Assembly (NCBI RefSeq): GCF_002157735.2
Contig: NZ_AP018690.1
Location: forward strand, 558,001-622,000
Length of the DNA: 64,000 nucleotides
Direction of reading: 5' to 3'
Source: Vibrio aphrogenes
Lineage (GTDB): Bacteria > Pseudomonadota > Gammaproteobacteria > Enterobacterales > Vibrionaceae
Part shown: positions 25,043-33,228 of the stretch, in pieces
How the letters are laid out: each line of letters opens with the position of its first letter
Position numbering within the stretch: position 1 is the stretch's first letter
Notes under the pieces: generated by a model
The model's database searches: none
Told to the model about the DNA's origin: nothing
Seen by the model: only the letters and a program-made list of their open reading frames with translations
Position numbers and translations under genes: made by a program

Positions 25043-26914
25043 TTAATGTCCCACGGAGCCAAAACGTAGTTTTGCTGCATCCTGCAAATCAGCAATAATC
25101 CTAAACGCATCCTTTAAGTGCTGGCGCTCAAAACTGCCAAAGGTGTTAGGCTCAATGTAGTTATCTGGCACTAGCCCTTTCTTCAATTGTTCATGTTGAT
25201 GGCTATATCTAAATTGAGCAATGAAATGATAAGCGCCGATAATATTCTTATAAGAATCATCACTTAAAATCCCGGCTTCATTAGCAGCTCTAAAACGGTT
25301 TTCGGTGCTCGATGAATCACACTCCACCGCTAAACCATAAATTCGCGCAAGGTCGATAATCAAGTTAATGGCATATTTCTTAATATTTAATACTTTACTT
25401 TGTTCACCATTTTTCTCTAACACCAAGCTGTTAAAGATCCCTAATGGTGGGTTGGTATTCACGGCATCACGGACAAGAGCTGGCAAAAAGCTTTGATTCT
25501 GTTTGATATTTTGATGGAGTTCATTACGTAAAATATCCGTAAATTCAGAATTACCATAAACAGAACGAATTTCTAAAAACACACTAATATTCAAAAGACA
25601 TTCATACTCTGGGTTCTGTACCCATTTTTTATAATATTCTTTCCACACCGATAACGGCTGACACCATTTCGGAGTTGCTGCCATAAATTTCCCCGTACAC
25701 AGAGCGTAACCACAGGTATCTAATGCATTGGAAACATAAGACGCTAAATGACGAAAATAAATCTTATCGCTCTTAGTCGCTGTATCCGCCAGAATTAAAG
25801 CGGTATCTTGATCTGAAGTAATATTTAATTCATTACGAGCATGAGAACCAGCAGTAATCCAGTTAAAATCACACGGCGGTTTACCTAATTTGTCCACAGC
25901 TATTTGAATTAAACGTCGAATATACGAGTCCATGATCATCGACATGACTTTACCGATGATGTCCGAAGACACCTTACCTTCAACTAACGCTTCAAAAATC
26001 GCTTGTCGCTCTGCGGTTAACTGAGCCAGCTCTGTCACACTATTGCTATATTTAATTTTCTCAATAAGGAAAATCGCCTGCATTCGGTGGTTTTGCACTA
26101 AGTGCGTGGTGGTTAATAAACCAACCGCTTTACCGTCCTTAACTACAGGAATATTTCGAATATTATGCTCCATCATCATGGAAGCCGCTTCTAAAATCAG
26201 CGCATCAGGACTAATAACATACGGATTAGGTGTCATGACCGATTTAATTGGTGCATTCAATGGAGCTTCAAGCGCAATCACTCTTTTGGTCATATCACGG
26301 TCAGTAATCAAACCTATAATAGCGTCGTTTTCATAGATCACCGCACACGAACAACGTTTTACAATACGCATCTCATGAGCCACTTCTTTGATCGTCATAT
26401 CGGAAGTTACAACGGGAATAACGCTACTTGCTACCTCACCAACTCGCTTAATAAATAAGCCTTTTTCTTTATTTGACCACACCACATCATGAGCCGTTTT
26501 TAATCGAACTTGAGCTTGCGAGGCAAAATATTCCGCGTATTCAGGTTTTCTTTCAAATAAACGCAGCAAGGCTGAATGCGGAATTAAGTAAAGTAATGAA
26601 TTTTGCAGTGCCACTGCAGTATATAAGTTGGCTTCTTCTGCTGTTCCATCTAAAAAGGTAAAGCCGAAAAGGTCATCATTACCTAAACGAGCACGTAATT
26701 GCCCATCAAGCTTGCGCTGTTCGATTGCACCAGTACGCACGATATATAAATATTTTTCATTTTGAACGGTGCACGGATCGATAATATCACCTTTACTGAT
26801 ATAGGTAATTTGGACAATAGCCGCCAGTTCACTAATGACATCCGCTGGTAAATTATTAAATGGCTCGATGGTTGAAATATATTGTTCAACATTGGCAATT
26901 AAAGAGTCTGACAT
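25043..26914 (-). CDS. cNMP-binding/CBS/DUF294 nucleotidyltransferase-like signalling protein
   Basis: About 623 residues in four parts: a cyclic-nucleotide-binding-like domain (about 15-130), two CBS domains (about 165-285, with VIYENDAIIGLITDRDMTKRV and IPVVKDGKAVGLLTT), a DUF294 GlnD-like nucleotidyltransferase domain (about 315-460) and the DUF294 C-terminal domain. The nucleotidyltransferase signature GSHARNE ... SDQD is intact at about 356-371, so activity is possible. Start 26914 is favoured by its GAGGG site; ATG 26926 is upstream. Relatives often sit beside a DnaQ-like exonuclease and an Na+ symporter gene (recalled, not checked). No motif site was seen upstream. It may link nucleotide signals to transport; this is inference. 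Confidence 0.85.
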   Translation of the reverse strand: MSDSLIANVEQYISTIEPFNNLPADVISELAAIVQITYISKGDIIDPCTVQNEKYLYIVRTGAIEQRKLDGQLRARLGNDDLFGFTFLDGTAEEANLYTAVALQNSLLYLIPHSALLRLFERKPEYAEYFASQAQVRLKTAHDVVWSNKEKGLFIKRVGEVASSVIPVVTSDMTIKEVAHEMRIVKRCSCAVIYENDAIIGLITDRDMTKRVIALEAPLNAPIKSVMTPNPYVISPDALILEAASMMMEHNIRNIPVVKDGKAVGLLTTTHLVQNHRMQAIFLIEKIKYSNSVTELAQLTAERQAIFEALVEGKVSSDIIGKVMSMIMDSYIRRLIQIAVDKLGKPPCDFNWITAGSHARNELNITSDQDTALILADTATKSDKIYFRHLASYVSNALDTCGYALCTGKFMAATPKWCQPLSVWKEYYKKWVQNPEYECLLNISVFLEIRSVYGNSEFTDILRNELHQNIKQNQSFLPALVRDAVNTNPPLGIFNSLVLEKNGEQSKVLNIKKYAINLIIDLARIYGLAVECDSSSTENRFRAANEAGILSDDSYKNIIGAYHFIAQFRYSHQHEQLKKGLVPDNYIEPNTFGSFERQHLKDAFRIIADLQDAAKLRFGSVGH

Positions 26915-26978
26915 ACGCCCTCGCATGGTCTTATTATAATATGAATAATATTACCTTATTGTGCGGTACTCGGATAAT

Positions 26979-27011
26979 AAAAAAGCCGCTAGGAAGACCC
27001 CTAACGGCTTT
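26979..27011 (-). terminator. Terminator of the first GntR regulator gene
   Basis: Minus strand: AAGCCG ... CGGCTT stem followed by TTTTTTATT, between the GntR stop and the DUF294 gene start, so the two genes are separate transcripts. Confidence 0.85.
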
Positions 27012-27045
27012 AATCGCTAAAAATTTGAACTAAAACACAAGCCGC

Positions 27046-27774
27046 TTAACTTAAAGCAGGTAAACGGTGTTTCGATTCTTGTAAATGGTTCGCTGAACAT
27101 TCGCGTGCTTTATCAGCATTACCCGCCATGATCGCTTCGTAAATATCTCGGTGTTCTTGTAAACATAAACCCCCTTCTTGTGACGAGTGCACAATGAAGT
27201 TTTTATACATGGTCATTAAGATATTACCAAACGGCAGATAAAAATCATTTCCAGTAGAGTTAAAAATCAAATTATGGAAATGCATATCGACTGCCGTCCA
27301 TTGGTTTTGATCGAAACCTTCTGTATTGACACTGGCAGCCACATCACACATTTTCTGGAAAGTTTCCGATAATTCAATGCGTTGCTCAACGGTTGCATGC
27401 TTAGCTGCTAATGCACAAGCTTCTGGCTCTATGGCTCTTCTTAACCCTAAAAATTGGTGGAAGAAAACGTCATTATCGGCAATACCATCCATCCACTCAA
27501 TCAATTGAGGGTCAAGAAAGTTCCAATTAGAACGCTGAACCACACGAGTCCCAATTTTAGGACGAGATTCGAGTAAACATTTTGAAGTAAGCAGCTTCAC
27601 AGCCTCGCGTAACGCAGTACGACTTACACCAAATTGCTCACAAAGAGCCATTTCCCCTGGAATGATAGAACCTTGCGGTAATTTACCGGATAAAATACCG
27701 CGGGCAATTTCACGTGCTACTTGCACATGTAAACTGCGTTTTGAACCAGAAATTGAACTAAATTCGTTAGACAT
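27046..27774 (-). CDS. FadR-subfamily GntR transcriptional regulator (alginate locus, A)
   Basis: A 242-residue GntR regulator: winged helix-turn-helix at about 12-80 (GEMALCEQFGVSRTALREAVKLLTSKCLLESRPKIGT contains the recognition helix) and a C-terminal FadR-type FCD ligand domain (about 100-235) with metal-site histidines in DMHFHNLIFNSTGNDFY and the CLQEHRDIYEAI stretch. It is a paralogue of regulator B at 28189-28905, sharing the same layout and many exact segments (GLRRAIEPEACAL versus GLRKAIEPAACAL). No copy of the TTGTATTAT motif lies upstream of this gene. It is a leading candidate to bind that motif, with an alginate breakdown product as possible effector. Confidence 0.87.
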   Translation of the reverse strand: MSNEFSSISGSKRSLHVQVAREIARGILSGKLPQGSIIPGEMALCEQFGVSRTALREAVKLLTSKCLLESRPKIGTRVVQRSNWNFLDPQLIEWMDGIADNDVFFHQFLGLRRAIEPEACALAAKHATVEQRIELSETFQKMCDVAASVNTEGFDQNQWTAVDMHFHNLIFNSTGNDFYLPFGNILMTMYKNFIVHSSQEGGLCLQEHRDIYEAIMAGNADKARECSANHLQESKHRLPALS

Positions 27775-27999
27775 AATATCAAAAGCCCCTTGTCTTATTT
27801 ATGGACATTGTAGCATTTACCATAAAAGCAACCAGCTTTTTTAACCGCTCGGAAGTGACATGAGTCACTTATACAATATATTTAAATGTTTATTGACTTA
27901 AGGTGACTAAAAAATAGCAAAGATAAATTTTATCTTGATCACAAATTCTATTGTTAATCGAGTTTAATAGGCGATTAATATTGACACAATAAAGTCATA

Positions 28000-28010
28000 T
28001 TGTATTATTT
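28000..28010 (+). promoter_or_regulatory. Alginate-regulon motif site 9 overlapping a probable promoter
   Basis: TTGTATTATTT. It overlaps a plausible -10 box (TATTAT, 28003-28008) lying 16 bases after TTGACA at 27981-27986. A regulator bound here would block RNA polymerase, suggesting autoregulation of the downstream GntR gene. Confidence 0.68.
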
Positions 28011-28014
28011 ATTT

Positions 28015-28171
28015 ACCTTTCGTTTTTAGTCCGGCGTTAGGGTACCTACTTTATTTAATTGTCTATTTGTTTGTTAATAGCTGAAAACGTCAAACCCGTT
28101 ATTTCAGTTTTGCACTCACAATCCGGCATTTTGGAATATTTGTTTAGCCAGTATCACGCTGGCTTTTTTTT
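28015..28171 (+). ncRNA. Candidate regulatory leader or small RNA upstream of the second GntR gene
   Basis: Predicted transcript from the promoter at 27981-28008 to an intrinsic terminator at 28146-28171. It holds a hairpin CTGAAAACG / CGTTATTTCAG (28081-28107) and two similar segments, TCCGGCGTTA and TCCGGCATTT. The terminator ends 17 bases before the regulator ATG, so most transcripts could stop here, giving a short RNA of about 155 nt or an attenuator. No known RNA family was recognised. Prediction only. Confidence 0.35.
28146..28171 (+). terminator. Intrinsic terminator immediately upstream of the second GntR gene
   Basis: AGCCAG / CTGGCT stem with 7-base loop and eight T, located between promoter site 9 and the ribosome site of the gene at 28189. 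Confidence 0.82.
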
Positions 28172-28188
28172 CCAATGAGGAAATGTCA

Positions 28189-28905
28189 ATGACGGAAGAA
28201 TCCTTCTGCTTTACTCCTATGACCTATCGGTTGAATGTGTATATTGCTCAACAGATAGCAACCCAAATCATTAATGGTCAGCTTGAGGTTGGCGCAAAAC
28301 TACCCAATGAGTTGGAATTATGCAAAACCTTTGGTGTGAGCCGCACGGCTTTACGAGAATCGATCAAGCTGTTGGCCTCTAAAGGCTTAATCAGTTCAAA
28401 GCCTAAAGTCGGCACATTTATCCAACCTAGAAAACATTGGCAGTTTTTAGATAAACAATTATTAGAATGGTTAAAAGACAATGAAGACCCTTCTCGATTC
28501 TTAGATCAATTTTTAGGGTTACGAAAAGCCATAGAGCCCGCAGCTTGTGCATTATGCTCACAATATGCCACTCAAGAACAACGTCAACGTCTTACAAAAC
28601 ATTTTCTGAATATGGAAAAAGCAAGCTTAGCGAAAGACGCTGACGCTTGGACGGAAGCGGATTTAAATTTTCATGCCTTGATATTTCAGTCAACTTCCAA
28701 TGATTTCTTTACCCCTTTTGGTAACGTGTTGACCACCGTTTATAAATCCTTCTTTAATCACACTTCGGTGCGTGGCCATTTTTGTATCAAAGAACACAAA
28801 GCGGTATATCAAGCAATTATCGATAGAAACGCCGTTGAAGCGCGACAAGCCTCGAATATTTTGCTTAAGAACAATCACGAGTTATTATCTCTTAATTCGG
28901 TTTAA
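28189..28905 (+). CDS. FadR-subfamily GntR transcriptional regulator (alginate locus, B)
   Basis: About 238 residues; same architecture as regulator A (27046-27774): GntR winged helix-turn-helix with NELELCKTFGVSRTALRESIKLLASKGLISSKPKVGT, then an FCD domain with DLNFHALIFQSTSNDFFTPFGNVLTTVYKSF. The ATG at 28189 is preferred because GAGG lies eight bases upstream; ATG 28183 is in frame but too close. Its promoter carries the TTGTATTATTT motif and a terminator lies in its leader, so its expression appears regulated at two levels. It may bind the same motif as regulator A or act as an antagonist. Confidence 0.87.
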   Translation: MTEESFCFTPMTYRLNVYIAQQIATQIINGQLEVGAKLPNELELCKTFGVSRTALRESIKLLASKGLISSKPKVGTFIQPRKHWQFLDKQLLEWLKDNEDPSRFLDQFLGLRKAIEPAACALCSQYATQEQRQRLTKHFLNMEKASLAKDADAWTEADLNFHALIFQSTSNDFFTPFGNVLTTVYKSFFNHTSVRGHFCIKEHKAVYQAIIDRNAVEARQASNILLKNNHELLSLNSV

Positions 28906-28973
28906 GTCAGCGCGCTGCCACCCGTAAGCGATAAACTTTAGTCAATACGCAAAAACCAATACACAAAACAAAA

Positions 28974-29009
28974 TGCGGCTCTGACCCCTTTTGGAGTTCA
29001 GAGCCGCGC
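28974..29009 (-). terminator. Terminator of the PL17-PL17-symporter operon
   Basis: Stem GCGGCTCTGA / TCAGAGCCGC; on the minus strand it is followed by ATTTTGTTTTG. It lies about 70 bases beyond the symporter stop and may also stop the GntR B transcript. Confidence 0.72.
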
Positions 29010-29078
29010 CTTATTCCTTCTAATACCCAATGAATCTATGTATCACTTTTTCCTATTGAGCTATACATTGAACTTGAG

Positions 29079-30848
29079 CTACTGACCATTAGGAATCACT
29101 GACTCCTCTACAACTTGCCTTGCCGTTAAGCGGCTCTTATACAATTGGATTCCAGCAATAAAAATCAAGCCCCCAATCACGATAAAGGTAATCATATCCA
29201 CACCTGTCTCAAAGCCGATACCAATCAGAATGATCAAGCCACCCAACACTTGCGATAAACGTCCTAAATAGGCACCTTGTTTACCATCGACAGAGGCTTC
29301 CTCTTCTTGGCTGATGGGAGTATTCACATTGTGATAAAAGCGCTCTAATTCTTGTTTTCGTTGATGGAGCGGCGCTTTATACCAAAGTGCAGTTAAAGCA
29401 AAGAAACCACCGGTGATCACAATTTGTGCCACCAGCATCGCCACAACGGTTAAATCGACACTTTCTCTATGGGTAAAGCTTTCTGCATTAAACCAAGGTA
29501 GCAACCAGTCGACATTGAACACAAATTGCATGAAACAAGAAACGGTCAAGCCTACCACTAACGTTGCCCAAGCGGACCAGTCGGGTGTTTTAACGATGAC
29601 CATGCCCATTAACGATGGAATGGCGAGCGGAATTTGTAATAAGGCACCAAATAACATCATCAAATCAAAAAAACTGTATTCTTTGATTGAAGCGAACAGC
29701 AGCGCAGCACCAATAGAAATCACGCCATTAATTAAAGTGGAGAGCTTACTAAGTCGCATTTGTTGCTGCTCGCTCGCAGCAGGGTTAATCACCGATTGGT
29801 AGACATTACGTACAAAAATACCCGCATTACGATTTAAGGCTGTGGTCATGGGGGCAATCGTGGCGGCAATCATCGCCGCGAGCACTAAACCTAATACCCC
29901 TTGCGGCATATAATTTTGGATAAAGAACAAATAAGCTGCGTTGTTAGCACTTGAGCCTAGATTTGGATAAAAACTTTGTAAATCCACATTCATGGTGGCA
30001 GTTACCCAAGGTGGAATAAACCACATCACAGGGCCAATGACGAACATGATGCCGGCAACCCAAGCCGCTTTACGTGCCTCTTTTTCATTTACTGTGACTA
30101 AGAATCGATAGCAAGACATCGCATTATTAGTGCCAATCGTCTGTTTCGCCATGATGAACACCACCCAAACCACAAAGATTTGCCAGTAGTTCATTTCCGT
30201 ACCCATGACAGAAGGAATGGCTGATTGAGCCACTAATTCAACCGGCCCACCGATATAAATGAGCGCATAAGCCCCAACGGTTAAAGTGATAGCCATCAAC
30301 AACACCAACTGAATCACGTTCGTTGCCGAAACCGTCCAAGAGCCTCCACTCACCGCAATAAAGGTCACTAACACCCCCACCCCAATAATTGTGATGTAGA
30401 GGTCAATACTAAATACAGCGGCCACGAAAATGGCGAGTCCATTTAACCAAATAGCACACGAGATAGTGGTTAGCGGAAACTGTAGCCAAGTAAACACTTG
30501 TTCTGAACTTTTACCAAACCGCATTCGAATCACTTCCATTGCGGTATCAACCCGTAATTTTCGGTATTTGGCTGCAAAGTATAATGCGGCGACAAAAAAG
30601 CCGAGTGCATTTCCCCAAAATAAGAATAAGACCGCTAAGCCATCCTCATAGGCTTTGGCAGCAGCCCCCGTAAACGTCCATGCTGAAAACTGGGTCATAA
30701 ACGCGGTAGCGCCTGCCATCCACCACATCATGGCTCCACCACCCCGAATAAAGCCCGATGAGGTTTTAGCAAAGCGTTTAAAAATGAACGCAGCAATAAT
30801 AATAAACACGAAATATCCAGCAATGATCGAGATATCCAAACCATTCAT
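29079..30848 (-). CDS. SLC5-type Na+/solute symporter (oligoalginate locus, second paralogue)
   Basis: About 589 residues and 14 membrane segments; closely related to the symporter at 15764-17542 (SGFIRGGGAMMWWM, TAFMTQFSAWTFTGAAAKAYEDG, NNAMSCYRFLVTVNEKEARKAAW). The start at 30848 (MNGLDIS) follows GGAG; the longer open frame adds a non-membrane stretch without a ribosome site. It is third in a minus-strand run after two PL17 genes, with a hairpin (30881-30907) between PL17 and itself, so it is likely transcribed with them at reduced level. It probably imports unsaturated oligo- or monouronates; the exact substrate is not known. Confidence 0.87.
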   Translation of the reverse strand: MNGLDISIIAGYFVFIIIAAFIFKRFAKTSSGFIRGGGAMMWWMAGATAFMTQFSAWTFTGAAAKAYEDGLAVLFLFWGNALGFFVAALYFAAKYRKLRVDTAMEVIRMRFGKSSEQVFTWLQFPLTTISCAIWLNGLAIFVAAVFSIDLYITIIGVGVLVTFIAVSGGSWTVSATNVIQLVLLMAITLTVGAYALIYIGGPVELVAQSAIPSVMGTEMNYWQIFVVWVVFIMAKQTIGTNNAMSCYRFLVTVNEKEARKAAWVAGIMFVIGPVMWFIPPWVTATMNVDLQSFYPNLGSSANNAAYLFFIQNYMPQGVLGLVLAAMIAATIAPMTTALNRNAGIFVRNVYQSVINPAASEQQQMRLSKLSTLINGVISIGAALLFASIKEYSFFDLMMLFGALLQIPLAIPSLMGMVIVKTPDWSAWATLVVGLTVSCFMQFVFNVDWLLPWFNAESFTHRESVDLTVVAMLVAQIVITGGFFALTALWYKAPLHQRKQELERFYHNVNTPISQEEEASVDGKQGAYLGRLSQVLGGLIILIGIGFETGVDMITFIVIGGLIFIAGIQLYKSRLTARQVVEESVIPNGQ

Positions 30849-30880
30849 TGATTCATTACTCCAACGACTCAAAAGGAAAA

Positions 30881-30907
30881 ACCGGAACACTCAATGAGCA
30901 TTCCGGT
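30881..30907 (-). terminator. Intra-operon hairpin between PL17 and symporter genes
   Basis: Minus strand ACCGGAA / TTCCGGT stem followed by TTTTCC. It may be a partial terminator or a stabilising hairpin that lowers symporter expression relative to the lyases. Confidence 0.65.
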
Positions 30908-30937
30908 AGTGACATAACATCGTATCTATTGAATCAA

Positions 30938-33103
30938 TTAAAGCTGAGCAGTTGCGCCCGTCCATTGATACACGACACCATTAAATTCCACTTTATGCTC
31001 GCCCGATTGAGGTCCATCGACATCAATCATGTTTGGACGATTTGAAATACCAAATTGGTATGTTTTACCGGATGTTAAAGCAATTTCGATCACAGTCCCT
31101 GTCGCGTTATGGCCTAACACCGAAACGCTCTGTACTAAGCCACGCGCCCCTACAGATGCTTCGATTGACTCATTAAAGTAACCATGAGTTTCTAACACGG
31201 ATGCAAAAACATGATCTTGGCCTTGTTGGCGTAAAATAAAGGCTGGCTCTGAACGCAGGTTAAAATCAGGATCGTTCGCGCCAGTGCGGGCAAAAATCAC
31301 TTCACTACCTTTTGGAGCGGTCGATACTAAGCTGTAGTAGCTTGAATCATGCAACCAAGTCACTAGCGAACTGCCTTCAACTTTTGCTGAGCCCACATTC
31401 CAAAGATGTTGATAGCCATTACCCTCACCAAGTGGTTTCAATTTACTTTCAACTTGGTAGTCAAAATCGGTACGAATAATTTGACCCGTATAATGATATG
31501 GCAAGTCATATTGGTGCTGCTCAGCCGATAAAATACGATACACATCGATCACTAATGGCTTTTCAAACTCTGGTAGCTCAGCCAACAGAACAGAACGCTG
31601 CATATCCACACCGTCATAATATTCTGAAATGGTGCCACTCATTGCTTGGAACTTATCCTCTTCCGCTAAGAAGAAGTGTTTTTGACCAAACTTAGATTCT
31701 GCAAGCGCTGTATCAAAGTTATTTTGTGTTTTTTGGTCAACCACAACCGTGTTGTGCGCCACAGTTTGCTTACAATAGGATTTATTTTCTGGAATGTAAC
31801 GGCCACCAAATTTTGGTTCGACGTTAACCCAACGGCCAAATCCGTAGTCGTGTAATACTTCATGCCCGCGGTTAAAAACACTCAAATGCAAACCATCATA
31901 GTGACCATGATCAAGCGCTGAGTGATATTGGTGATCCGAGCCATGCTGACCAAACCAAATCAAGGCCATAGTATCGTCATCTTGTGCATCACGGTGACGA
32001 AGAATACTCAAGCCGCCTTTTTCCCCTTTCGGGCCATCAGTCATGTAAAGGCTGCCCCAACTGAATGGTTTGATCTCATGCGCCGCAGCAACCGCTTTCG
32101 ACAAAGTTAAACCTGCGCTGTGAACCCAGACATTTTGTTGGTGGTTTGCCATACCAAGTAACACTTCAGACTGCTCATAACGGTGGAAGCATACAGAAGT
32201 CGCCATGATCACCCCTTCATCATTAATGCTGATGGTTTTCGAAGAGTCATTTAGCGCAGGTAATGTGCCGTCAGGGAAGGCGGTTTTAAACACAGCATAA
32301 GAAGTGGTTTTGATCACAGAATCATTAAATTCATAGATGTTCAATTCTGGTTGACGACGAGCAATCGCTTCGGCGAACAAGTAAATCGGACGCAAGGAGA
32401 AACGATGGTAATACGGGCCTTCCATGTAATAGCCATCTGGCGAGAACAATTGGTCAAGCTGCGCTAAAAAGCCGCCACTGACTTTATCCAATTTCAAACC
32501 ATACAGCGCTTTATCCACCGACTCTTGGTCATTAATGGCGTAGCCACAAATACCCACTGCCGCAACCGCCCATAAACCGTGGTTATGCACGATATCAAAA
32601 TCGTGACCATACGTTACCACGAACATGTGGATCATATGCTTAAACAAGTCATCTTCAATTTGACGTTTCTGTGCTTCTTCTAAAGTGTGATACACACAGC
32701 TATAAGCACAAGAAGCGTAAAGCATCCACATGTTTTCATTCAAGGTTTGGTGGAATAGTTTACCCGGAGGGTTACTGTCACGGCTGACATTACTTTCTAA
32801 TGTTGGATAAACAGTGGCATAAGCCGTTAGCATGTCAACAATGTAATCACGGTATTTTTGCTCGCCGGTAATCAAGAACAAGCGACCCGCTAAGTCCATG
32901 TGAATATAGTTTTGTTTATGACGGTTATGTTCATAGCCACCACCTTCGCCATGTCCTGGTACTTCAATACCCACATTAACCATGTATTCATTGGTTTGTT
33001 GGATATCACGCTCAAGCGCTTTACCCATTAAGGTGTCTTGACCCAATTCTTTGGCCAACTCGGCCGCTTCTTCGAAATTCATTAATAGAGGTTGATAAGT
33101 CAT
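30938..33103 (-). CDS. Oligoalginate lyase, PL17 (first copy)
   Basis: Exolytic lyase that releases unsaturated monouronates from alginate oligomers. Two-part PL17 layout: an alpha/alpha-toroid N-terminal domain (about 1-340) and a heparinase II/III-like beta-sheet C-terminal domain (about 370-690). Motifs match the family: HNHGLW (Asn174, His175), the catalytic Tyr region YYMEGPYYHRF (about 225-235), and the DHGHYDGLHLS and AHNTVV segments with metal-site histidines. There is no signal peptide, so it is presumably cytoplasmic. Start 33103 has GGAGAAAG upstream. It shares most of its sequence pattern with the copy at 33229-35406. Confidence 0.93.
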   Translation of the reverse strand: MTYQPLLMNFEEAAELAKELGQDTLMGKALERDIQQTNEYMVNVGIEVPGHGEGGGYEHNRHKQNYIHMDLAGRLFLITGEQKYRDYIVDMLTAYATVYPTLESNVSRDSNPPGKLFHQTLNENMWMLYASCAYSCVYHTLEEAQKRQIEDDLFKHMIHMFVVTYGHDFDIVHNHGLWAVAAVGICGYAINDQESVDKALYGLKLDKVSGGFLAQLDQLFSPDGYYMEGPYYHRFSLRPIYLFAEAIARRQPELNIYEFNDSVIKTTSYAVFKTAFPDGTLPALNDSSKTISINDEGVIMATSVCFHRYEQSEVLLGMANHQQNVWVHSAGLTLSKAVAAAHEIKPFSWGSLYMTDGPKGEKGGLSILRHRDAQDDDTMALIWFGQHGSDHQYHSALDHGHYDGLHLSVFNRGHEVLHDYGFGRWVNVEPKFGGRYIPENKSYCKQTVAHNTVVVDQKTQNNFDTALAESKFGQKHFFLAEEDKFQAMSGTISEYYDGVDMQRSVLLAELPEFEKPLVIDVYRILSAEQHQYDLPYHYTGQIIRTDFDYQVESKLKPLGEGNGYQHLWNVGSAKVEGSSLVTWLHDSSYYSLVSTAPKGSEVIFARTGANDPDFNLRSEPAFILRQQGQDHVFASVLETHGYFNESIEASVGARGLVQSVSVLGHNATGTVIEIALTSGKTYQFGISNRPNMIDVDGPQSGEHKVEFNGVVYQWTGATAQL

Positions 33104-33152
33104 TATTCTTTCTCCTGATATATTCTTCGTACTTGAAGCGACCACGTTGTGA

Positions 33153-33177
33153 ACGGCGCTCGTTCATTGAGCGCCGT
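33153..33177. other. Hairpin between the two PL17 genes
   Basis: Perfect stem ACGGCGCTC / GAGCGCCGT with a 7-base loop and no T-run; perhaps a processing or mRNA-stabilising element. Confidence 0.6.
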
Positions 33178-33228
33178 CTTGCCTGCTTCAATTACTTTGG
33201 ATCTTGCTTTTACGTTTGTGCTTATACG

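Larger units (their letters stand above)
27775..28188. other. Divergent region between the two GntR regulator genes
   Basis: About 410 bases. Contains TTGACA at 27981-27986, motif site 9 with a TATTAT -10-like box (28000-28010), a hairpin at 28081-28107 and a terminator at 28146-28171 just before the second regulator gene. See the candidate leader RNA entry. Confidence 0.6.

Noticed and set aside
29413..29802. A 129-codon frame antisense to the second symporter
   Set aside because: Composition reflects the hydrophobic codons of the real gene; no independent evidence.
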